In this document: positions 51,782 to 58,460 of the stretch, in pieces
Position numbering within the stretch: position 1 is the stretch's first letter
How the letters are laid out: the number at the start of each line of letters is the position of its first letter
From: Aquabacterium sp.
GTDB taxonomy: Bacteria > Pseudomonadota > Gammaproteobacteria > Burkholderiales > Burkholderiaceae_C
Length of the DNA: 58,460 bases
Direction: 5' to 3'
NCBI RefSeq assembly: GCF_030652515.1
Contig: NZ_JAUSAR010000131.1
Span: forward strand, 1 to 58,460
The notes under the pieces: model-generated
Seen by the model: the letters and a program-made list of their open reading frames with translations, nothing else
Told to the model about the DNA's origin: nothing
Databases searched by the model: none
Made by a program: the position numbers and the translations under genes

Positions 51782-54622
51782 TCAGGCCTCCTGCTTGCGC
51801 ACCAGCGCGCGGGCGATCAGCAGGTAGAGCGTGCCGAAGCCCAGCAATGCTGCGTACTTCGGGCCGAAGAAGCTCCACTGAAGCGGCAGGCCTTTGGCGA
51901 TCACGCCCAGGCTGATCAACTGGAACCACGAGGCCGGGAAGCCCAGGCCTATCCAGTAGGCCTCGCCAGGCAGGGTCGACACCGGGGCCAGCAGGCCAGA
52001 GAAGTTCGACGCCACGATCACGCAGACGATCGCCGCCAGGAACAGCGCCGCCACCTGCGTGTTGACCAGCGCCGAGACCATCAACCCCAGCGCCGTGACC
52101 GCGAACACATAGGCCAGCGCGCCGAGCGTCAGCGCCAGGAAGCTGCCTTTCACAGCCACGCCGAACACCGTGATCATCACGAACACCAGGCTCAGATAGC
52201 TGACCATCGTGAGCAGCAGATACGGCATCTGCTTGCCCAGCAGGAAGGTGCCGACCGACGCGGGCGAAGCGTACAGGTTGGTGATCGATCCCATCTCTTT
52301 CTCGCGCACCACGCCCAGTGCGGTCAGCATGGCGGGGATCAGGATCAGCGCCACCATCAGCACGCTGGGGGCCGAAGCGAAGACGCTGCGGAACTCCTGG
52401 TTGTAGGTGAAGCGCGGCTCAAAGCGGACGGGCAAGGCGGTGTCGGGGGCGCCCGGGATGCTGCGCGCGAACTGCACGGCATGCTCCAGCGCGATGCCCT
52501 GCGCATAGCTGCGGATGTAGGCGGCGCGCGCCAGGTGGCCGCCGTCGATGTAGTAAGCCACTTCCGGCTGGCGCCCGCCGATCAGGTCGCTGCCGAAATG
52601 TGGCGGAATGTCGATCACCAGCCACGAGCGGGCCGACAGCAACTGCTTGTCGATCTGCGCCGCGTCGCTCAGCGGCGGCTGCTGGCTGAAGTAAGCCGAG
52701 CCCGCGAAGTGCTCGACCAGGCGGCGGCTGTCGACCGTGCGGTCATGATCGAGCACGGTGAACGGAATGCGCTCGACGTCGAAGGTCACGCCCCAGGTGG
52801 CCGCGCACAGCAGCACGATCGGGCCGATCAGCGCGAAGCTCAGCCGGATGCGGTCATGCAGCAACTCGATGGACTCGCGCACGGCGAAAGCCCAGACGCG
52901 GTTGAACCAGACGCCCAGGCCGCCCGTGGCCGACGAGGCGGCTGGCCGCCGTTGCACCGCCCCCGACTCTGGCGTCGGCTGCGGTGCAACGGCCAGCTCA
53001 GCCACCGTGCTCGGTGGAGACCCCTCGCCATCGTCGGCCAGCAGGTAGTCGATGAAGGCCTGCTCCAGCGTTTCGGTCTGCTTGTTCTCGCACAGCTCGG
53101 CTGGCGTGCCCACGGCGAGCACGCGGCCGCGGTGCATGAGCGAGATGCGGTCACAGCGCTGGGCCTCGTTCATGAAGTGGGTCGACACGAAAATCGTCAC
53201 CCGTTCCTGGCGTGACAGTTTGGCCAGATGGCGCCAGAACATGTCGCGTGCCGCCGGGTCCACGCCCGAGGTGGGCTCGTCCAGGATCAGCACCTCGGGC
53301 CGGTGCAGGCAGGCCGCTGCCAACTGCAGGCGCTGGCGGATGCCCAGCGACAGGGCACCGGGAAATGCGCTGGCCACAGCGCGCAGCTCGAAGGTGTCGA
53401 GCGCCGCGTCGATGGCGCTGCGCCCGGCTTCGTTGGCCAGCCGGTAGAGCTTGGCGTGCAACTCAAGGTTCTGGCGCACCGTCAACTCTTCGTAAAGCGA
53501 GAAGCCTTGCGACATGTAGCCCACGCGCAAGCGCGCTGCCATGTCGCCCCCATCCTGGCCTCGGTCGCGCCCAACCGGCTGGCCCAGCAGTGTCGCTTCG
53601 CCCTCCGTGATGTCGAGCAGACCCGCGAGCATCTTCATCGTCGTCGTCTTGCCGCAGCCGTTCGAACCGAGGAAGCCGAAGATCTCGCCGCGCTCGATGC
53701 GAAAGCTCACATTCTTCACTGCGGTGAAGTCGCCGAAGGTGCGCGTCAACCCCTTGGCCTCTATCGCAGGCGGGCCGCTTGGCGTCGGCAGTGGCGGGAT
53801 GAGCAGCGGACCGCTGCTGCCGCGCCGCTCGGGCGGCAGCAGCGCCACGTAGGCGTCTTCCAAGGTGGGCGCGGCGGTGCGCGCCAACACCTCGGCCGTG
53901 GGCGCCGACACCAGCACGCGGCCCGCGTCCATGGCCACCAGGTGATCGAAGCGCTCGGCCTCTTCCATGTAGGCCGTGGCCACCAGCACGGTCATCTGCG
54001 GCCGCTCGTTGCACAGCTCGGTGACCAGCGCCCAGAACTGGCGGCGCGACAGCGGATCGACGCCGGTGGTCGGCTCATCGAGCACCAGCAAGTCGGGATC
54101 GTGCACGAGCGCGCAGCACAGCCCGAGCTTTTGCTTCATGCCGCCCGAGAGTTTGCCGGCCGGGCGATCCGGAAACGGTGCCAGGCCGGTGGCCTTCAGC
54201 AGGCGCTCGATGCGCGCCCGGCGCTCCGGCGCTTTCTGGCCGAACAGGCGAGCGAAGAAGTCGATGTTGTCGTAGACCGTCAGCGTCGGGTACAGGTTGC
54301 GCCCCAGGCCCTGCGGCATGTAGGCCACGCGGGGCGACAGCGCTCGGCGAAAACGCGCGTCGCGCATGTCGCCGCCCAGCACATGCACACTGCCTTGCTG
54401 CAGCTTCTTCACGCCGGCGATCAGCCCCAACAGCGTGGACTTGCCGACGCCGTCAGGCCCCACCAGGCCGATGGTGCCGCCCACGGGCAACTCCAGTGTG
54501 AGATGGTCAAGGGCCAGCTGCTGGCCATACCGGTGCGACACGCCCTCCAGCCTGATGGCGCAACGCTCCGTCACGGCCAGCGGGGCCGGAACGGTGGCAG
54601 GGGCGAAGGCGTGACGGCTCAT
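51782..54622 (-). CDS. rbbA: RbbA-like fused ABC transporter (two ATPase domains + permease)
   Basis: A 946-residue fusion. ATPase 1 (~20-250) has GPDGVGKST, LSGGMKQKLGLCCALVHDP and LLVLDEPTTGVD. ATPase 2 (~300-530) has GSNGCGKTT, LSLGIRQRLQLAAACLH and VLILDEPTSGVDPAARD. The ABC-2 permease domain (~580-940) carries REKEMGSITNLYASPASVGTFLLGKQ. This is the arrangement of E. coli RbbA/YhiH, reported as ribosome-associated, in the yhiI-rbbA-yhhJ operon. In ATPase 1 Walker A reads GPDGVGKST; both sites look competent. ATG 54622 is 13 bases behind the adaptor stop. It likely works as an efflux pump. Confidence 0.92.
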   Translation of the reverse strand: MSRHAFAPATVPAPLAVTERCAIRLEGVSHRYGQQLALDHLTLELPVGGTIGLVGPDGVGKSTLLGLIAGVKKLQQGSVHVLGGDMRDARFRRALSPRVAYMPQGLGRNLYPTLTVYDNIDFFARLFGQKAPERRARIERLLKATGLAPFPDRPAGKLSGGMKQKLGLCCALVHDPDLLVLDEPTTGVDPLSRRQFWALVTELCNERPQMTVLVATAYMEEAERFDHLVAMDAGRVLVSAPTAEVLARTAAPTLEDAYVALLPPERRGSSGPLLIPPLPTPSGPPAIEAKGLTRTFGDFTAVKNVSFRIERGEIFGFLGSNGCGKTTTMKMLAGLLDITEGEATLLGQPVGRDRGQDGGDMAARLRVGYMSQGFSLYEELTVRQNLELHAKLYRLANEAGRSAIDAALDTFELRAVASAFPGALSLGIRQRLQLAAACLHRPEVLILDEPTSGVDPAARDMFWRHLAKLSRQERVTIFVSTHFMNEAQRCDRISLMHRGRVLAVGTPAELCENKQTETLEQAFIDYLLADDGEGSPPSTVAELAVAPQPTPESGAVQRRPAASSATGGLGVWFNRVWAFAVRESIELLHDRIRLSFALIGPIVLLCAATWGVTFDVERIPFTVLDHDRTVDSRRLVEHFAGSAYFSQQPPLSDAAQIDKQLLSARSWLVIDIPPHFGSDLIGGRQPEVAYYIDGGHLARAAYIRSYAQGIALEHAVQFARSIPGAPDTALPVRFEPRFTYNQEFRSVFASAPSVLMVALILIPAMLTALGVVREKEMGSITNLYASPASVGTFLLGKQMPYLLLTMVSYLSLVFVMITVFGVAVKGSFLALTLGALAYVFAVTALGLMVSALVNTQVAALFLAAIVCVIVASNFSGLLAPVSTLPGEAYWIGLGFPASWFQLISLGVIAKGLPLQWSFFGPKYAALLGFGTLYLLIARALVRKQEA

Positions 54623-54635
54623 GCTCACCCAGGCG

Positions 54636-55628
54636 CTAATTCTTGGGCAGATTGACGGCCAGCTTGTCCGGCCAGGCTGCGTCGCGCTTGATCCGCACGT
54701 AGCCATTGCCAGTCATGCCCGCCTTGACGTAGGCGGCGTATTGATGTGTCAGCTGCGGCTCCACTTTGAGCTTGACGCGGTACATCAGCTTCTCGCGCTC
54801 GGTGGTGGTTTCGACGTACTTGGGTGTGAACTGCGCCTCTTCCGCGACAAACGACACCCGTGCCGGAATCACGATGCCGGGCGCGGCGTCCAGCACCAGC
54901 CTGGCCTCGTCGCCGATCTGCAGGCGGCCGGCCTGGGCCGTCGGCAGGAAGACCGTCATGTAGACCTGCGAGGTGTTCAGCAGCGTGGCCACGCGGCCGC
55001 CAGCGGGGATCACCGCGCCCGGCTCGACCACGCGGTACTCGATGCGGCCATCCATTGGCGCGCGCAAGGTGTGGTCGCCAATGGCCTGGCGCAGGCGCTT
55101 CATGCCGGCCTGTGCCTCGGCCTTCGCCGCCGAAGCTTCGCCCATGGCGGCGCGCGCGACCGACACCCCCGCTGCTTCGCCGTCGCGCTGGGCCTGACGC
55201 CGCTCAAGCTCGGCGTTGGACACCAGATCCTCGTCGTGCATCTTGACGGTGTTCTTCAACTCAAGCTGCGCCACGCGCAGGTATTGGTTGCGCACTTGGC
55301 TTTCGCCCTGAGCCCGTTTGTAGGCCTGGCTGGCACGCTGGTCCATCGCCTGCACGCCCTGCAGTTGCGCCTCAAGGTCGGCCGCGTCCATGCGCGCGAT
55401 CACGTCCCCTGCCTTGACGCGCTGGCCTTCCTGCACGGCCACCTCCACGACCTGCCCGGCAAACTTGCTGGCGATCTCCAGGCGCTCGACCTCAAGTCGG
55501 CCATTGACCCGCACCACGCCCTGTGGCTGGTGGGTCATCTTGACGTTGGTGCTGACGGCCAGATAGGTTCCCGCAGCCAATGTGGCCAGCACGGCTGCAA
55601 TGGTCAGTGTCGCTTTCTTCATCACCAT
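54636..55628 (-). CDS. yhiI: HlyD-family membrane-fusion protein, YhiI-like
   Basis: A 330-residue adaptor. An N-terminal membrane anchor (ATLTIAAVLATLAAGTYLAV) is followed by the lipoyl half VEVAVQEGQRVKAGDVIARMD, a coiled-coil hairpin (~85-180, AQLQGVQAMDQRASQAYKRAQ), then LRAPMDGRIEYRVVEPGAVIPAGGRVATLLN. It is the first gene of the yhiI-rbbA-yhhJ-nodT-like operon. The start is set at ATG 55628 or 55622 (both close to CAAGGC). Confidence 0.9.
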   Translation of the reverse strand: MVMKKATLTIAAVLATLAAGTYLAVSTNVKMTHQPQGVVRVNGRLEVERLEIASKFAGQVVEVAVQEGQRVKAGDVIARMDAADLEAQLQGVQAMDQRASQAYKRAQGESQVRNQYLRVAQLELKNTVKMHDEDLVSNAELERRQAQRDGEAAGVSVARAAMGEASAAKAEAQAGMKRLRQAIGDHTLRAPMDGRIEYRVVEPGAVIPAGGRVATLLNTSQVYMTVFLPTAQAGRLQIGDEARLVLDAAPGIVIPARVSFVAEEAQFTPKYVETTTEREKLMYRVKLKVEPQLTHQYAAYVKAGMTGNGYVRIKRDAAWPDKLAVNLPKN

Positions 55629-55759
55629 GCCTTGACTGCATATTCCGGAGTCTGCAGGTATCAGACCTGTTCCACACCGGACTGGGGTTGACATGTGTCA
55701 AGGGGTCACGCAGATCAAGGCTCAACCCCCCTGAGTGCAGGGAATGTAACAACGTGTGA

Positions 55760-56462
55760 AACGCTGATCGGCTCTATCGTCTCAGGCATTACTTTGACAG
55801 TGGCCGCAGCTTTGATGATTTGAGCAAGGGCATGCTTAAAACGCTCCTTGAGCATGTAGCGCAGACCGCCGCAATCGATCCCACGCGGATACTGCTACGG
55901 CACAGCGAAATCAGAGTTGCCATCGCCTCTGGCTCGACCAAAGAGCTTGAGATAGGTTTGCGAAATTGTTGTTCACGCGTCTGCTGGGCTTGATCACAAT
56001 CTACAGCCATTCTCTGGGCCCAACACAAATGCGGCACGTGTGGCCAGCAAGTTGAGCTGTCGACCGGACTGATTCTTTTGGGCTACGGCCGAAGAACGAA
56101 GAGACATCCAGTTCAAAGCAAAAGTGGAGCAAGGCAGTTCGCTGATCAAAGTAGATCTGGGCGAATACGCCCAGTCCCTGGCAACAGCCTTGGTAGGAAA
56201 AATGACTGCGCAAGATATCGTCATTACCGTTCTGGGCGTGGGCATCATCGGCGGCGGCTATCTGATGCACAAACAATGGCTGAAGCACCGATCAGAGGAC
56301 AAGAAGGTCGATGCAGACACGCAAGCTCGAGTCGCCCTTTCCCAAGAAGAAACAAGACGCGTCGAAGTCATAACAAAGGCGCTGACCTCGCGCTTAAGGC
56401 CGAAGATGCGCGCACTATTCCACGACTCCTCGCTCGGAATCGAAGGACGTGCAACTCAATGA
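55760..56462 (+). pseudogene. degraded gene(s), two coding-like segments in different frames
   Basis: Two stretches read like protein but lie in different frames with stops between. The first, 55760-55983, gives NADRLYRLRHYFDSGRSFDD...ILLRHSEIRVAIASGSTKEL, with no start codon, and ends in Cys-rich text. The second, 56073-56462, gives FFWATAEERRDIQFKAKVEQ, a membrane helix DIVITVLGVGIIGGGYLMH, and a charged helix DKKVDADTQARVALSQEET; its only start is GTG 56124. I do not recognise the family. The DNA is visibly less G+C-rich than its flanks. This looks like the remains of one or two imported genes. Confidence 0.5.
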
Positions 56463-56664
56463 AAAAACGGGTGACAAGGTCACCGTTGCCAAAGCCCAGA
56501 AGGCGCTGGAGAGTTTGCGCAGCCACCAGCCCAGCTTGGTGTGGAAATCAGCCCGCAGCGAATACACGGTGGAAGATGCTGCCATGCCCCGTTGGTATGC
56601 CCAGCGCGTTGCGGCTGGTACCTGGCCGCCAGTGGGGCCACAACTGGATTGGCTTGAAGAATGA
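56449..56664 (+). CDS. small conserved-looking hypothetical protein
   Basis: A 71-residue protein from GTG 56449 (VQLNEKTGDKVTVAKAQKAL, then YTVEDAAMPRWYAQRVAAG and ending QLDWLEE). GGAATCGAAGGAC upstream supplies a ribosome-binding site. It overlaps the end of the broken frame before it by 14 bases and ends 10 bases before the converging DUF6036 gene. It reads like a genuine small protein, but I know no function. It could be a third part of the adjacent two-gene module. Confidence 0.5.
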   Translation: MQLNEKTGDKVTVAKAQKALESLRSHQPSLVWKSARSEYTVEDAAMPRWYAQRVAAGTWPPVGPQLDWLEE

Positions 56665-56674
56665 GCGGCGGCTT

Positions 56675-57223
56675 TCAGGGATGCGGTATCCGGCCTGCTG
56701 AATTCTCCCGCGCTGCCACCCAGGCCTTGAGCCTCGCCACCTTGTCTGCGCCCACAGGCAGGGTTTCAATGCGATTCGTCAACGTGGCCGCATCCGCAAT
56801 GTCGTGCGCCAACATGACCTCCACAAATGCCCAGTCCTTTTCGCGGCCTGCAGCGAGCTTCGAGGCGGCCAGGTCATGGGGATCAAGGCACAGCCCGATC
56901 TTGAGGTCCGTGTTGGCGTTCTGAATCTTGACCACGCGCTGCTCCCAGCCGCTGGGCAGGATGGCAGTTTCCGGCCCAACGCCTTGCGCGTAGTACCCAA
57001 AGCGATCGTGAAAAGGGGAGCCTTCGCCAATCGCGCCGTCGATGACATCGGCCAGGTCCGGTCTGTGTAGCGGGAAGAAATCGGCCTCCATCGACACCAG
57101 CAAATCTTGTGGCGCATTGGGCACGGCCCCCAGGATGGATTGGCTCCCGATGACCATGATTTCGTACTCGTTCGTGACCGCTGCGGCGGCGCGAATCAGG
57201 TGCTCCAGCTCAGTGCGCAGCAT
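56675..57223 (-). CDS. DUF6036-type nucleotidyltransferase-like protein (putative toxin)
   Basis: A 182-residue protein resembling DUF6036 / AbiEii-like nucleotidyltransferase folds. IMVIGSQSILGAVPNAP near 22 stands where the GS...R motif lies, SMEADFFPLHRPD near 45 supplies acidic residues, and LDPHDLAASKLAAGREKDWAFVEVML near 113 matches the Dxx(D)L(A/V)xxKLxAxRxKDxxDl pattern of AbiEii proteins. Those transfer nucleotides to RNA or proteins and act as toxins in abortive infection. Its start overlaps the end of the 110-aa gene by 14 bases, the usual tight coupling of toxin-antitoxin pairs. Confidence 0.7.
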   Translation of the reverse strand: MLRTELEHLIRAAAAVTNEYEIMVIGSQSILGAVPNAPQDLLVSMEADFFPLHRPDLADVIDGAIGEGSPFHDRFGYYAQGVGPETAILPSGWEQRVVKIQNANTDLKIGLCLDPHDLAASKLAAGREKDWAFVEVMLAHDIADAATLTNRIETLPVGADKVARLKAWVAARENSAGRIPHP

Positions 57224-57542
57224 GGTTGGGGCTTTTTGGCCAAGCCTTCAAGAAGGCAAAACGATCCTGGTTGCTCAACAGACCCGAAAACGGTGAAGAC
57301 TGGCGCAGCGCGGTGGCGTGCTCGGAGTCTTCAATGGCCATGGCCAGGCAGGCGTCCAGCCCCTGGTCCATGAGGTGTGCCCATTCGTCCAGGCAAGGCT
57401 GTGTCCTGATGCTGACCCGTTGCCGCCAATGATCCAGTGTGGCCCGTGCTTTGTCGAACAAGGCGGGGTCGCGCCTGATCTTGTCAGCGATCAGGCGGTG
57501 CAAGGCGAGGCTGCGATCATCAAGCTCTTGATGCGTTCGCAT
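57210..57542 (-). CDS. 110-aa partner of the DUF6036 gene (putative antitoxin)
   Basis: A 110-residue, mostly helical and charged protein (LALHRLIADKIRRDPALFDKA, DHWRQRV, LMDQGLDACLAMAIEDSEHATALRQSSPFSGLLSNQDRFAFLKAW). ATG 57542 follows CAGGAG. It precedes and overlaps the DUF6036 gene on the same strand, which is the antitoxin-first order. I do not recognise a DNA-binding motif with certainty. Its role as antitoxin or regulator is inferred from position only. Confidence 0.65.
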   Translation of the reverse strand: MRTHQELDDRSLALHRLIADKIRRDPALFDKARATLDHWRQRVSIRTQPCLDEWAHLMDQGLDACLAMAIEDSEHATALRQSSPFSGLLSNQDRFAFLKAWPKSPNHAAH

Positions 57543-57640
57543 GGGGGGCTCCTGTTCACGTCTTGTGAGGAGCCAGTCTACGATAAGGCGAACCTGGATG
57601 GGCTCATCAAGAAGAAGGCCCACCCAGGATTTTCAAAGGC

Positions 57641-57820
57641 TTAAGGAGCAGCCTTCTTCGTCACGTAAGGGATCTTCGTGGTCGAGAACAGGTTGATCAC
57701 GTAGATGCCAGCGTTGATCAGGGGCACACCGTAGGCGTTGTACTCGGCGCGGTGGATCGCGTCGATCAGGCTTTCGCCGCCGCTGACTTGGGACACTTCC
57801 TGGGTGCTCAGAACTTTCAT
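57641..57820 (-). CDS. double-glycine-leader peptide, bacteriocin/microcin-like
   Basis: A 59-residue peptide. Its leader MKVLSTQEVSQVSGG fits the class II bacteriocin / microcin double-glycine pattern (L(S/T)xxE(L/V)xxVxGG), normally cut by C39-peptidase ABC exporters. The mature part would be 44 residues starting ESLIDAIHRAEYNAYG, with a hydrophobic centre (VPLINAGIYVINLF) and a basic end (VTKKAAP), and no Cys. ATG 57820 has AGGAAAAAAC before it. No immunity, peptidase or exporter gene adjoins; the only ABC exporter in the window has a dead C39 domain. It could be a bacteriocin or a signalling peptide. Confidence 0.72.
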   Translation of the reverse strand: MKVLSTQEVSQVSGGESLIDAIHRAEYNAYGVPLINAGIYVINLFSTTKIPYVTKKAAP

Positions 57821-57966
57821 GTTTTTTCCTTGTTTCAATGGGTTTTTGAATGTGCCTTTGCAGGGCACACAAGGAATTTAACGATGGCCGTTGTGGCACC
57901 ATTTCGGGGAATCCCTGGCCACCCTTCACATCGGCGGAGGAGATACCCTTAAATCAGGAAGTTTTG

Positions 57967-57987
57967 AATGTCAGTTTGTCAGACATT
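57967..57987. promoter_or_regulatory. repeat pair upstream of the double-glycine peptide
   Basis: TGTCAG is repeated directly (57969-57974, 57977-57982), and AATGTC/GACATT forms an inverted repeat over the same bases (57967-57972, 57982-57987). The site is about 150 bases before the peptide start on the minus strand. It resembles an activator or repressor site in layout. This is a weak inference. Confidence 0.3.
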
Positions 57988-58004
57988 GATCCCGGCGTCG
58001 TTGA

Positions 58005-58460
58005 TTAACCCCACAAGGCGTCGCGGTGACGCGCCACTGCCTTGCCAAAACTCGAATCGGCCCAGGCTGCACCCGCACGCTGGCGCACGGTTTCGGGCCG
58101 GGCGCGTGAGGGTTTGACCAGCACTTTCCACAGCTGCGGAATGATCACCTGGAAGAAGGCCTTCAGGTCGGCGCGGCCCACGCAGGGCAGTTCGGTGCCG
58201 CGTTCCCACTGTGGGTTGCACTTCTCAAAAAAGGCGATGTCGGCCTGCTGGCGCAATTCGCGGGTGATGGGGGTCACGTCGCCCTTCAGGCAGTTGTAGC
58301 CGTCACCAAAGTCCAGCACCATCGATGCCTTGTCCAGCTTGCCGGGGAACAGCGTCTCGCAGTAGGTCTCGGCGATGTGCTTGAGGTGATCGTTCTTCTG
58401 CGTGGGGTGCGGGTAGTACTCGGGGAAGTTGCGGCTCAAGAGCAGGAAGGTCTTGTAGCC
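58005..58460 (-). CDS. unrecognised protein, C-terminal part (starts beyond the window)
   Basis: The frame runs in from the window end (GYKTFLLLSRNFPEYYPHPTQ) to a stop at 58005, about 151 residues visible. Readable blocks are HLKHIAETYCETLFPGKLDKASMVLDFGDGYNCLKG, ITRELRQQADIAFFEKCNPQWERGTELPC and FFQVIIPQLWKVLVKPSRARPETV. The text looks like a real soluble or membrane-associated domain. I cannot name the family. It points towards the double-glycine peptide gene on the same strand, about 180 bases upstream of it. Confidence 0.7.
   Translation of the reverse strand, partial: GYKTFLLLSRNFPEYYPHPTQKNDHLKHIAETYCETLFPGKLDKASMVLDFGDGYNCLKGDVTPITRELRQQADIAFFEKCNPQWERGTELPCVGRADLKAFFQVIIPQLWKVLVKPSRARPETVRQRAGAAWADSSFGKAVARHRDALWG

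Noticed and set aside
56078..56701. A 207-codon plus-strand frame as a gene
   Set aside because: Arg/Ser-rich shadow of the frames used by the 56124 and 56449 segments.
57641..57820. A pediocin-like bacteriocin because of the YGV triplet
   Set aside because: The YGNGV box and paired Cys of pediocin-like peptides are missing; only the leader type is supported.

Overview
The window is a G+C-rich chromosomal stretch from a betaproteobacterium, most likely a Burkholderiales member near the Comamonadaceae / Rubrivivax-Leptothrix group. This is an inference from gene content: a DUF3567 protein, a separately encoded homocysteine-binding part of MetH, PEP-CTERM proteins, a three-gene pnt transhydrogenase, and a nudJ-mnmA operon. 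I recognise no rRNA, tRNA or CRISPR array.

Layout. 0-3 kb: the 5' part of leuS, then debris of defence and conflict systems (an Imm52-like immunity ORF without a clear start, a yhcG/DUF1016 nuclease broken by one in-frame TAG, and the first ~38 codons of hsdM). 3-7.4 kb: a WYL regulator with a VOC protein, a DapA-family aldolase, a HAF-repeat PEP-CTERM protein and an alpha/beta hydrolase. 7.5-11.6 kb: glpK and glpR divergent from glpD. 11.6-12.15 kb: about 500 bases without a gene, filled with nested inverted repeats. 12.2-17.2 kb: an AraC regulator divergent from an SDR / MBL-fold / epimerase set. 17.2-19.9 kb (minus strand): nudJ-mnmA-PIN-DUF1439-thioesterase, joined by 4-base overlaps. 20-23.4 kb: pntAA-panD-pntAB-pntB, with pantothenate-pathway panD inside the transhydrogenase operon, closed by a strong terminator.

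23.4-34.6 kb is a surface and secretion region on the minus strand. A second PEP-CTERM protein is followed by an RTX calcium-binding protein, a SAM methyltransferase, a GT4 glycosyltransferase and a type I secretion adaptor and ABC exporter. Upstream of these, behind its own terminator, lies a Slam-like (TPR + DUF560 barrel) outer-membrane protein with a TbpB-barrel-like exported partner. 34.7-43.4 kb: a ferritin-like protein, an exported glutathione peroxidase, and a tightly coupled eight-gene lipid-modification operon (FAD oxidoreductase, DUF1365, Cfa-type methyltransferase, chalcone-isomerase-like, GPH transporter, DUF3833, SDR, NTF2-like). This operon resembles the singlet-oxygen regulon cluster of Rhodobacter. 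43.8-47.8 kb: DUF3567 and two adjacent GGDEF-EAL proteins with degraded GGDEF sites.

47.8-58.5 kb: the homocysteine-binding part of metH, not followed by the rest of the gene. Next comes accessory DNA: a yhiI-rbbA-yhhJ-nodT-type efflux operon, a less G+C-rich stretch with broken reading frames, a DUF6036 nucleotidyltransferase-like / 110-aa gene pair that looks like a toxin-antitoxin or defence module, a 59-aa peptide with a classic double-glycine leader, and the 3' part of an unrecognised gene. The best candidates for something new are the palindromic element at 11.6-12.13 kb, the orphan double-glycine peptide, the Slam/substrate pair beside an RTX exporter with its own glycosyltransferase, and the DUF6036 pair.
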